Below are positions 1 through 5,228 of a DNA stretch of 12,891 nucleotides, one piece after another. The stretch is from NCBI GenBank assembly GCA_036260395.1, contig DASZZY010000180.1, positions 1 to 12,891 on the forward strand, read 5' to 3'. Origin of the DNA: DASZZY01 sp036260395 (GTDB lineage Bacteria > Actinomycetota > UBA4738 > CALAEC01). The first letter of the stretch is position 1, and every line of letters begins with the position of its first letter. Below the pieces are notes generated by a model. The model saw nothing but the letters and a program-made list of their open reading frames with translations. It searched no databases and was not told the DNA's origin. The translations under genes were made by a program, and so were the position numbers.

Positions 1-414
1 GTCGGCGGCCGCCGGGCCGACGGGTTCCCCACGGACCTGTACTACGAGCTCACCGTGGTCGACCGGGTGGGCACCGAGACGCTGCTGTTCCGGGACGAGT
101 CGTTCGGGCCGGTGGTACCGGTGACGACGTTCCGCGACGACGAGGAGGCCATCCGCCTGGCCAACGACTCGCACCTGGGGCTCCAGGCCGCCGTGTTCAC
201 CTCGAGCCTCAAGCGGGCGTTCACGTTCGTCGACCGGCTCCGAGCCGGCAACGTCGTGGTGAACGACACCACCGACTACTGGGAGGCCCTGGAGCCGTTC
301 GGTGGGGCGTCGGGGACCCGGACCGGCTGGGGCCGGGTCGGCGGGAAGTGGGGGCTGGCGGACATGACGGACCTGCGCACCGCGGTCATCGACTACCGTA
401 ACACCCGCGACTGA
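1..414 (+). CDS. Aldehyde dehydrogenase, C-terminal part (5' end outside window)
   Basis: The frame is open from base 1 to the TGA at 412-414, giving the last 137 residues of an NAD(P)-dependent aldehyde dehydrogenase. Seen directly: DESFGPVVPV (the family's E-x-FGP motif, whose Glu contacts the cofactor ribose), GLQAAVFTS, a GNVVVNDTT segment, and PFGGASGTRTGWGR, a version of the PFGG-x(3)-S-G-x-GR signature near the C-terminus. The catalytic Cys and the Rossmann fold lie upstream of the window. Enzymes of this family oxidise an aldehyde to the acid through a Cys thiohemiacetal; the substrate cannot be read from this fragment. An internal GTG at 55 is not the true start, because family-like sequence continues upstream of it. 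Confidence 0.9.
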   Translation, partial: VGGRRADGFPTDLYYELTVVDRVGTETLLFRDESFGPVVPVTTFRDDEEAIRLANDSHLGLQAAVFTSSLKRAFTFVDRLRAGNVVVNDTTDYWEALEPFGGASGTRTGWGRVGGKWGLADMTDLRTAVIDYRNTRD

Positions 415-506
415 CCCTCCCGCTCGCGCCCGCGGGACGGATCGCTCCACGCACGCCTCGCGGCCGTCCGCCGGATGGCCGACAAGCGATCTGCTCATCG
501 CGGGCT

Positions 507-1895
507 ATGGAGTTCAAGCACCGAGGCGCCGAAGCTAGCGGTGACATGAAGCTTTCGGCTGCCGTGACGGGTGTGCGTCGGCTCCTCCCGAAGGGAGACG
601 CGCTCCCGGAGGCGACGTGGCGGCAGCGCCACCGTCTCGTGCTCGTGCTGCTCGCGCTCGCCGGCGTGGCGCTCCCGGTGTTCGGCGTCCTGCGGGGCCA
701 CGGTGTCGTCCACTCGGTGTTGGAGGGCGCGGTGGTCGCCGGCGCCGCGGTGACGGGGGCGTGGGCCCGGCTCCCGCGGAGGCTGCGGGCCTCGATCGCC
801 ACCGTGGGCCTGATGCTGGTGGCCGCCATCGGGGTGCACTTCTCCGGCGGCACCATCGAGGCCCACTTCGCGTTCTTCGTGTTCGTGGGGATCATCACGC
901 TGTACCAGGACTGGGTGGCGTTCTGCGTGGCGATCGCTTTCGTCGTCGTCCATCACGGCACGGTGGGCGTGTGGGACCCGGGCGCCGTCTACAACCACCC
1001 CGCTGCCATCCGGGCCCCCTGGACCTGGGCGGGTGTCCACGGCGCGTTCGTGCTGGCCGCGAGCGTGGCCATGCTCGTGTTCTGGCGGCGGAACGAGGAC
1101 CTCCGCAGCGTGTCCGAGCACTACTACCGCCGGCTCTACGAGGGCGAGCGCGCGGTCGTCGCCCAGCTGGAGGAGACCCAGCGGTTCAAGGAGGAGCTGT
1201 TCGGCATCGTGTCGCACGAGTTCCGGACGCCGCTGACGGCCATCGTCGGGTTCTCCGACCTGCTGCAGCGGGAGCGGGATCAGCTCGACACGGCGGACGT
1301 CGAGGAGTTCCTGGCGCGGATCCAGACCCAGGCCGGCCGCCTCCGCCACTTGATCGAGAACATCCTCACGCTGGAGCGGCTTCAGCCGGCCGATGGTGAG
1401 GCCGGGGCGTCGCTCGAGCAGATCGTGCGGCAGGTCGAGGCGGAGACGGAGTCGGCGGTGGTCCTGAACGGCGAGCGGCCGCTCATCGAGGTGGAGGTGG
1501 ACCGGGAGCTGCACCCGCGCATGGCCCGGGAGGGCCTGTACCTGGTGATCTCCAACCTGGTCGGGAACGCCGTGAAGTACGCGCCCGCCCGGACGCGGAT
1601 CCGCATCCGGGGCCACGACCGTGCCGGCGAGATGACCCTGAAGGTCTCGAACGAGGCCCCATGGCTGGACCCCGCAGACCTCGAGCGGCTCTTCCTTCCG
1701 TTCGTGCGGATGAGCGGGCCTCGCGAGAGGACCGTGTCGGGCGTCGGGCTCGGCCTCCACATCGTGCGCCGCGTCGTCGACGCCCACGGCGGCCGGATCG
1801 AGGCGTCGCTGCGCGACGGGGTGCTGACGATGGCCGTGATGCTGCCCGCCGCGGATCGCGAGCCGTCTCGGGAAGCGGAGCCCGTCCCGGCCTGA
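507..1895 (+). CDS. Membrane sensor histidine kinase (HisKA-HATPase), orphan
   Basis: A 462-residue two-component sensor kinase. Residues 43-195 hold about five hydrophobic segments, including conserved-looking intramembrane histidines (HFSGGTIEAHF at 111-121, HH at 149-150) and YQDW (133-136). This pattern resembles a membrane sensor unit that I recall from some chemotaxis receptors and GGDEF proteins. A short coiled linker (about 205-230) leads to the H-box SHEFRTPLTAIVGFSDLL with phospho-acceptor H237. The ATPase domain has N-box NLVGNAVKYAP (350-360) and G2-box GVGLGLHIV (412-420). The usual DxGxG of the G1 box is replaced by VSNEAPWL (380-387), so adenine recognition may be altered. No response regulator is adjacent, so the partner is unknown. 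Neither the ATG at 507 nor the in-frame ATG at 546 has a clear ribosome-binding site, so the start is uncertain. Confidence 0.92.
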   Translation: MEFKHRGAEASGDMKLSAAVTGVRRLLPKGDALPEATWRQRHRLVLVLLALAGVALPVFGVLRGHGVVHSVLEGAVVAGAAVTGAWARLPRRLRASIATVGLMLVAAIGVHFSGGTIEAHFAFFVFVGIITLYQDWVAFCVAIAFVVVHHGTVGVWDPGAVYNHPAAIRAPWTWAGVHGAFVLAASVAMLVFWRRNEDLRSVSEHYYRRLYEGERAVVAQLEETQRFKEELFGIVSHEFRTPLTAIVGFSDLLQRERDQLDTADVEEFLARIQTQAGRLRHLIENILTLERLQPADGEAGASLEQIVRQVEAETESAVVLNGERPLIEVEVDRELHPRMAREGLYLVISNLVGNAVKYAPARTRIRIRGHDRAGEMTLKVSNEAPWLDPADLERLFLPFVRMSGPRERTVSGVGLGLHIVRRVVDAHGGRIEASLRDGVLTMAVMLPAADREPSREAEPVPA

Positions 1896-1900
1896 CCCGG

Positions 1901-1973
1901 TGCGCCGGGAGGGATTCGAACCCCCGACCCGCTGCTTAGAAGGCAGCCGCTCTGTCCCCTGAGCTACCGGCGC
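1901..1973 (-). tRNA. tRNA-Arg (UCU anticodon)
   Basis: Read on the minus strand, 73 nt fold as a complete cloverleaf. The acceptor stem GCGCCGG/CCGGCGC has 7 pairs and the discriminator is A. The D-stem is GCTC/GAGC. The anticodon stem GCTGC/GCAGC carries loop CTTCTAA with anticodon TCT. The T-arm is GGGGG-TTCGAAT-CCCTC. It reads AGA codons. CCA is not encoded; the genomic bases there are CCG. Confidence 0.97.
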
Positions 1974-1981
1974 TCGCCTCC

Positions 1982-1987
1982 ATGGTA
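1982..1987 (-). promoter_or_regulatory. Possible -10 element of tRNA-Arg
   Basis: On the minus strand TACCAT lies 8 nt upstream of the mature tRNA 5' end, a suitable distance for a -10 box. I see no convincing -35 at 16-18 bp spacing. Confidence 0.3.
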
Positions 1988-2055
1988 CCCGCGTGATCGC
2001 GCGGTGACGTCGGCTGCGGCAACCGGGAATGGCTGCGCCGGCCAGGGGAAAGAGA

Positions 2056-2955
2056 GTGTCCGTGCGCTGGAGGAGGGGACGCGGGCGGTCCATGATCCAG
2101 GACCGCCGGGGACGGTCGCTGGGCGGGTTCGGTGGCCGGCCGCGGTTCGGCGGGCTCGGTGGCGGGTTCGGTGGCGGGTTCGGCTTACCGTCGCGGCGAG
2201 GCCGCAGCGGCTTCAGCCTCGGAGCGCTCCTCCTCGTGGGGATCGTCATCGCGGTCCTGTTCTTCTCCGGCGTCCTCCGTGGGTCGGGCGAGTCGGGTCG
2301 CCAGGCGGGCACGGATGCCGACGCTCAGCTGGTGGACTTCCTGGGGTTCGTGGTCGAGGACGTCCAGCTGGAGTGGGTGGACCTGTTCCGAGACCTCGGA
2401 CGGACGTACCAGGAGACGGACCTGGTGATCTTCGAGGACTCCACCGAGACGGGTTGCGGGCTCGCCTCCTCGCAGACCGGCCCGTTCTACTGCCCAGCCG
2501 ATCGGATGGTGTACCTGGACCTGGGGTTCTTCCGGGAGCTCCGGGACCGCTTCGGCGCTCCCGGCGACTTCGCCCAGGCGTACGTCATCGCCCACGAGTT
2601 CGGTCATCACGTCCAGACGCTGCTCGGGACGGAGGAGCGCGTCCGGCGGGAGCAGCAGCGGTTTCCGCGCGAGGCCAACGAGCTCTCCGTGAGGCTGGAG
2701 CTCCAGGCCGACTGCTACGCGGGCGTATGGGCGAACACGGCCGCGCAGGAGAACCTGCTGGAGCCGGGTGACCTGGAGGAGGGTCTGGCCGCCGCCGCGG
2801 CGGTCGGCGACGACCGCATCCAGCGCTCCGCCGGCCAGGAGGTCAACCCGGAGAGCTGGACGCATGGCTCCTCGGCGCAGCGGGTCGAGTGGTTCCGTGA
2901 GGGGTTCGCGGACGGCGAGCTGCGGGACTGCGACACGTTCAGCGCCAGCCTGTGA
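2056..2955 (+). CDS. Neutral zinc metallopeptidase, YpfJ family, membrane-anchored
   Basis: A 299-residue protein of the putative neutral zinc metallopeptidase family (YpfJ type). The N-terminus reads SVRWRRGRGRS then IQDRRG, resembling the family's usual RW...EDRRG opening. A Gly/Phe-rich stretch (about 22-43) and one transmembrane helix (about 53-74) follow, so the catalytic domain should lie outside the membrane. The HEFGHHVQ motif gives zinc ligands H180 and H184 and catalytic E181; ELQADCYAG (from E215) supplies the likely third ligand region. GCGLASSQTGPFYCPAD places two Cys where the family has them. I chose GTG 2056 because GGGGAA (2045-2050) is 5 nt upstream; GTG 2062 is a close alternative and ATG 2029 starts before the family-like sequence. 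The physiological substrate is unknown. Confidence 0.9.
   Translation: MSVRWRRGRGRSMIQDRRGRSLGGFGGRPRFGGLGGGFGGGFGLPSRRGRSGFSLGALLLVGIVIAVLFFSGVLRGSGESGRQAGTDADAQLVDFLGFVVEDVQLEWVDLFRDLGRTYQETDLVIFEDSTETGCGLASSQTGPFYCPADRMVYLDLGFFRELRDRFGAPGDFAQAYVIAHEFGHHVQTLLGTEERVRREQQRFPREANELSVRLELQADCYAGVWANTAAQENLLEPGDLEEGLAAAAAVGDDRIQRSAGQEVNPESWTHGSSAQRVEWFREGFADGELRDCDTFSASL
2158..2181 (+). repeat. 12-bp tandem repeat in the Gly-rich coding segment
   Basis: GGTGGCGGGTTC occurs twice head to tail, with degenerate copies upstream from about 2119. It encodes GGGF units of the flexible linker before the peptidase's membrane helix. Confidence 0.75.
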
Positions 2956-2969
2956 GGCGGCGCCGCCTC
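2954..2969 (+). terminator. GC-rich hairpin at the peptidase stop codon
   Basis: A perfect 16-nt palindrome (GAGGCGGC-GCCGCCTC) starts within the TGA stop codon and ends 10 nt before the next promoter's -35. It can fold as a 6-bp stem with a 4-nt loop. There is no T-tract, so it is only a candidate for an atypical terminator. Confidence 0.4.
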
Positions 2970-2979
2970 GGACGCTCGC

Positions 2980-3008
2980 TTGACCTGCTCACGCCCGCGC
3001 GGCATAGT
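2980..3008 (+). promoter_or_regulatory. Sigma-70-type promoter of the duplicated-domain membrane protein
   Basis: TTGACC (2980-2985) and CATAGT (3003-3008) are separated by exactly 17 bp, close to TTGACA-N17-TATAAT. Transcription would begin near 3015, leaving a leader of about 28 nt that carries GGAGAGGAGGG before the ATG at 3043. Confidence 0.65.
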
Positions 3009-3042
3009 GCGCCGGCGCATCGGACGGGGAGAGGAGGGTTCC

Positions 3043-3885
3043 ATGGGCATGTTCACCGCGCCGACCTGGAGCGGCCGGCCCGCGAGGTGGCTGTACATCA
3101 CCGCGATCTTCGAGCTCGTGCTGGCCGGCGTGTTCGCGGTCATCGGGTTCCAGAGCCCGCTGCTGCGGTCGGGGTTCTACCTGACGGCCGCCATCCTCGG
3201 TGGCGTGGCGCTCCTGTTGCTGCTCTGGGCCCGCCGGTGGGGGCGGCGGTACGCCGAGGCCCAGCGGATCCGCACCCACGGCCTCGCGGGCCAGGCGCGG
3301 ATCGTGTCGATGACCCAGACCGGCGTGTACCTCAACGAGCAGCCCCAGGTGGAGCTGACCCTGGAGGTCACCACCCCCGTGCAGGGGCCGTACCAGGTCA
3401 CGGTCAAGGAGTACGTGCCGCTGATCGCGCTCGGGCGGCTCTCCAGCGGGATGCCGCTGCCGGTCAAGGTCGACCCCGCCGACCCCAACAACGTCGTGAT
3501 CGAGTGGCAGTCGCCGGGCGGGATGATGGGCGGGCCCGGCACGATGGCCGGGGTGTCGACGTTCGGGGCACCGATGGCGGCCCCGGCCGCCCCCACGGCC
3601 TCCGGGGACTCGGACGAGGTCAAGGCCCGCGTCCTGGCCGAGGGCATCCCCGGGAAGGCGACCGTGCTCCAGGCCCAGGACACCGGCCAGGTGGACGCCG
3701 AGGGGCGGCGGGTCTACGACCTCCTGCTGTTCATCCAGGTCGACGGGCAGCCACCGATGCAGGGACCGGCGAGGACCGGGATCCCGCCGGAGCGGCTCGA
3801 CCAGCTCGAGCAGGGCGACACCGTCCCGATCAAGGCCGACCGGTCGAACCCCGCGGTGATCGCGGTGGACTGGGACAGCGCCTGA
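3043..3885 (+). CDS. Two-TM protein with two related C-terminal domains, function unknown
   Basis: A 280-residue protein that I do not recognise by name. ATG 3043 is preceded by a strong ribosome-binding site (GAGGAGGG, 3031-3038); the frame is open further upstream, but that part overlaps the promoter. Two hydrophobic helices (about 17-36 and 44-62) are followed by basic ARRWGRRY. Residues 82-156 and 202-277 look like two copies of one beta-rich domain: both begin G-x-x-G-x-A, run through alternating hydrophobic strands, and end in a Lys-x-D-x-x-x-P-x-V-I-x-W-like segment (VKVDPADPNNVVIEW versus IKADRSNPAVIAVDW). A Gly/Met/Ala/Pro linker (157-190) separates them. The fold loosely resembles DUF3592-like proteins, but this is inference. 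It is convergent with the LAETG gene; the stops are 12 bp apart. Confidence 0.85.
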   Translation: MGMFTAPTWSGRPARWLYITAIFELVLAGVFAVIGFQSPLLRSGFYLTAAILGGVALLLLLWARRWGRRYAEAQRIRTHGLAGQARIVSMTQTGVYLNEQPQVELTLEVTTPVQGPYQVTVKEYVPLIALGRLSSGMPLPVKVDPADPNNVVIEWQSPGGMMGGPGTMAGVSTFGAPMAAPAAPTASGDSDEVKARVLAEGIPGKATVLQAQDTGQVDAEGRRVYDLLLFIQVDGQPPMQGPARTGIPPERLDQLEQGDTVPIKADRSNPAVIAVDWDSA

Positions 3886-3897
3886 GGAGAGGGCCGC

Positions 3898-4290
3898 CTA
3901 CCGGGCCCGCGAGTACCGCCACAGGGCGGCCGCGAGCCCGATGAGGAGTGAGCCCCCGGCCAGCCACGGGAGCACCGGGCCGCCGGTCTCCGCCAGAGGG
4001 ACGCCGCCGGGCGGCACCCCACCGACCACGCCGTCGTCCGGGGGCCCCGGCTCCTCGGTGGGCTCCACGGTCGGCTCCTCGGTGGGCGTGGGTTCCTTGG
4101 TCGGCGTCGGCTCCTCGGTTGGCGTGGGCTCGGTGGGCGTCGGCTCGGTGGGCATCGTGGGAACGGTGGGGGAGGGCTGGGCCCGGCCGGGGCCCCCGGG
4201 CTGCCGGATGACCGCGAACACGATGCCTGTCGCCAGCACGGCGATCACGAGCAAGGCCAACGGAAGCGCTCCACGCCGCGGTCCAGGCAC
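3898..4290 (-). CDS. Small LAETG sortase substrate with Thr/Pro/Glu stalk
   Basis: A 130-residue protein starting at GTG 4290; the minus strand has GAAGGA 6 nt upstream. Residues 8-28 form a hydrophobic signal or anchor segment after basic PRR. Residues 36-82 are a low-complexity stalk of PTPTEEPTPT-type repeats, with no globular domain. The C-terminus is a textbook sorting signal: LAETG (99-103), a hydrophobic helix (about 107-125), then a basic tail (RYSRAR). LAxTG signals are typical substrates of class E sortases of high-GC Gram-positive bacteria, which join the Thr to the cell wall; no sortase gene is in this window. An acidic, extended wall-anchored spacer is the likely physical form. 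Its role is unknown. Confidence 0.85.
   Translation of the reverse strand: MPGPRRGALPLALLVIAVLATGIVFAVIRQPGGPGRAQPSPTVPTMPTEPTPTEPTPTEEPTPTKEPTPTEEPTVEPTEEPGPPDDGVVGGVPPGGVPLAETGGPVLPWLAGGSLLIGLAAALWRYSRAR
4046..4165 (-). repeat. Degenerate tandem repeats coding for the P-T-E stalk
   Basis: Units such as CGGTGGGCGTGGG and CGGTCGGCGTCGG (plus-strand reading) recur with 12- to 18-bp spacing. On the minus strand they encode PTEEPTPT and PTEPTPT. The tract could change length by slippage. Confidence 0.7.
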
Positions 4291-4327
4291 TCGGAATCCT
4301 TCCCCTTCGCGAGCCTGAGGTCGGCGT

Positions 4328-4355
4328 ATTCTAGCACCGGCCCTCGGGGGCTCAA
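4328..4355 (-). promoter_or_regulatory. Promoter of the LAETG protein gene
   Basis: On the minus strand TTGAGC (4355-4350) and TAGAAT (4333-4328) are 16 bp apart. Transcription would start near 4321, giving a leader of about 30 nt with the GAAGGA ribosome-binding site. It lies just downstream of tRNA-Gly on the same strand, so the gene can be expressed independently of the tRNA. Confidence 0.6.
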
Positions 4356-4367
4356 GCCGTGTGGGTT

Positions 4368-4442
<75 letters not shown>

Positions 4443-4452
4443 CTCGATCCTC

Positions 4453-4458
4453 ACTGTA
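4453..4458 (-). promoter_or_regulatory. -10 element of tRNA-Gly
   Basis: TACAGT on the minus strand lies 11 nt upstream of the tRNA-Gly 5' end. No clear -35 is seen at standard spacing. It shares the 47-bp divergent region with the tRNA-Pro promoter. Confidence 0.45.
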
Positions 4459-4472
4459 CCAGCGCGGGACCC

Positions 4473-4478
4473 TAGAAT
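4473..4478 (+). promoter_or_regulatory. -10 element of tRNA-Pro
   Basis: TAGAAT lies 10 nt upstream of the tRNA-Pro 5' end. A weak -35 candidate, TCACTG (4451-4456), is 16 bp further upstream and overlaps the -10 box of the divergent tRNA-Gly. Confidence 0.5.
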
Positions 4479-4488
4479 CCCAGGTCAG

Positions 4489-4562
4489 CGGGGCGTAGCG
4501 CAGCCTGGCAGCGCGCGTGCTTTGGGAGCACGAGGTCGGCGGTTCGAATCCGCCCGCCCCGA
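4489..4562 (+). tRNA. tRNA-Pro (UGG anticodon)
   Basis: A 74-nt cloverleaf: acceptor CGGGGCG/CGCCCCG, D-stem GCGC/GCGC, anticodon stem CGTGC/GCACG with loop TTTGGGA (anticodon TGG), T-arm GGCGG-TTCGAAT-CCGCC, discriminator A. CCA is not encoded (the next bases are CCC). It decodes CCA and, by wobble, other Pro codons. Confidence 0.97.
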
Positions 4563-4613
4563 CCCGTTTGATGCTCGCCTCGGTCGGGTAGGACGGGGCT
4601 CGTTGCGATGTGG

Positions 4614-4628
4614 CCCGCCGATGGCGGG
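4614..4628 (+). other. Hairpin just before the ribosome-binding site of the small membrane protein gene
   Basis: CCCGCC-GAT-GGCGGG is a perfect 6-bp stem with a 3-nt loop, 12 nt before the ATG at 4641 and abutting its GGAGGGGAAG ribosome-binding site. It might end the tRNA-Pro transcript or modulate translation. No T-tract is present. Confidence 0.35.
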
Positions 4629-4640
4629 AGGGGAAGAGAG

Positions 4641-5120
4641 ATGGCGTTTCGCGTGATCGAGCCGACACGGCTGCGGGGAGCCGCGATCCTCGCGGCCGTC
4701 GCCGGCGTGCTGCTGATCGTGGCCGGCGTGGCCGGACGTCCCATCGCGCTCGGCGGGGCCGTCCTGGTGGCCGCGGCCGGCGCCGCCTTCGACGGCCTGG
4801 GCGAGCGGCGGATCGGGCTCCGACAGGTCGGGGTGTTCCTGGCGGCGCTCGGGAGCGGGCTGGGGATCTGGGCGCTCCTCGTCCTGGCCCTCATGATGCT
4901 CCTGGGCCTCGCGCCGGTCCCCGCGATGGTCTACCTCCTGCTGGCGGCGGCGCTGGCCTCCGTGGCGGGGGGCGTGGCGCTGATCGTGGCGGCGTCCCGG
5001 CGGTCGGCCGACCGTCCCGCGCGCCCGGCATCCCGGCGCCGTCCCGCGCCGGCCCCCCGGCCCCGCCGCCTGGCCGACGTGGCGACGTCCCGCCGCGCCG
5101 AGTCCCTCCGCGCTTCCTGA
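4641..5120 (+). CDS. Small multi-TM protein with basic Arg/Pro tail, function unknown
   Basis: A 159-residue protein that I do not recognise. ATG 4641 has a strong ribosome-binding site (GGAGGGGAAG) immediately upstream; the frame is open from about 4608, but that part has no such site. Hydrophobic segments at about 13-31, 33-50, 61-92 (one long or two close helices) and 93-118 suggest four membrane passes. The polar connection DGLGERRIGLRQ lies at 51-62. Residues 119-159 form a disordered, strongly basic tail rich in Arg, Pro and Ala, probably cytoplasmic. No catalytic motif is visible. It is followed by the coiled-coil gene 108 bp downstream, with a possible promoter between them, so co-transcription is not certain. 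Confidence 0.75.
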   Translation: MAFRVIEPTRLRGAAILAAVAGVLLIVAGVAGRPIALGGAVLVAAAGAAFDGLGERRIGLRQVGVFLAALGSGLGIWALLVLALMMLLGLAPVPAMVYLLLAAALASVAGGVALIVAASRRSADRPARPASRRRPAPAPRPRRLADVATSRRAESLRAS

Positions 5121-5174
5121 TCCGGAGCGGGGCCTCGCTGCCGGTCCGGCCCTCGTGGCGCGTGCCCCGTGGCG

Positions 5175-5195
5175 GGTGGGTCGCTCGCCCCCACC
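5175..5195 (+). terminator. Possible hairpin after the small membrane protein gene
   Basis: GGTGGG and CCCACC form a 6-bp stem with a 9-nt loop, 54 nt after the stop codon at 5120. No T-run follows, so this is a weak terminator candidate. Confidence 0.3.
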
Positions 5196-5202
5196 GTTGA
5201 GC

Positions 5203-5221
5203 CGGAATGTGTACGATTCCG
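5203..5221 (+). promoter_or_regulatory. Perfect inverted repeat CGGAAT-N7-ATTCCG upstream of the coiled-coil gene (candidate operator)
   Basis: Two perfect 6-bp half-sites are separated by 7 bp (GTGTACG) and end 7 nt before ATG 5229. The right half overlaps TACGAT (5212-5217), a plausible -10 box that would start transcription about 5 nt before the ATG. The size and symmetry fit a dimeric repressor site. No regulator gene is nearby and no -35 is convincing. Confidence 0.45.
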
Positions 5222-5228
5222 CACCTAG

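Noticed and set aside
495..2312. A 605-codon open frame on the minus strand.
   Set aside because: It crosses the histidine kinase, the tRNA-Arg and the peptidase start in antisense, has a composition typical of GC-rich shadow frames (Arg/Pro/His/Gly-rich), and shows no domain.
4046..4165. Spaced repeats considered as a CRISPR array.
   Set aside because: The units are short, irregular, directly adjacent and in frame with the P-T-E stalk codons; there are no unique spacers or cas genes.
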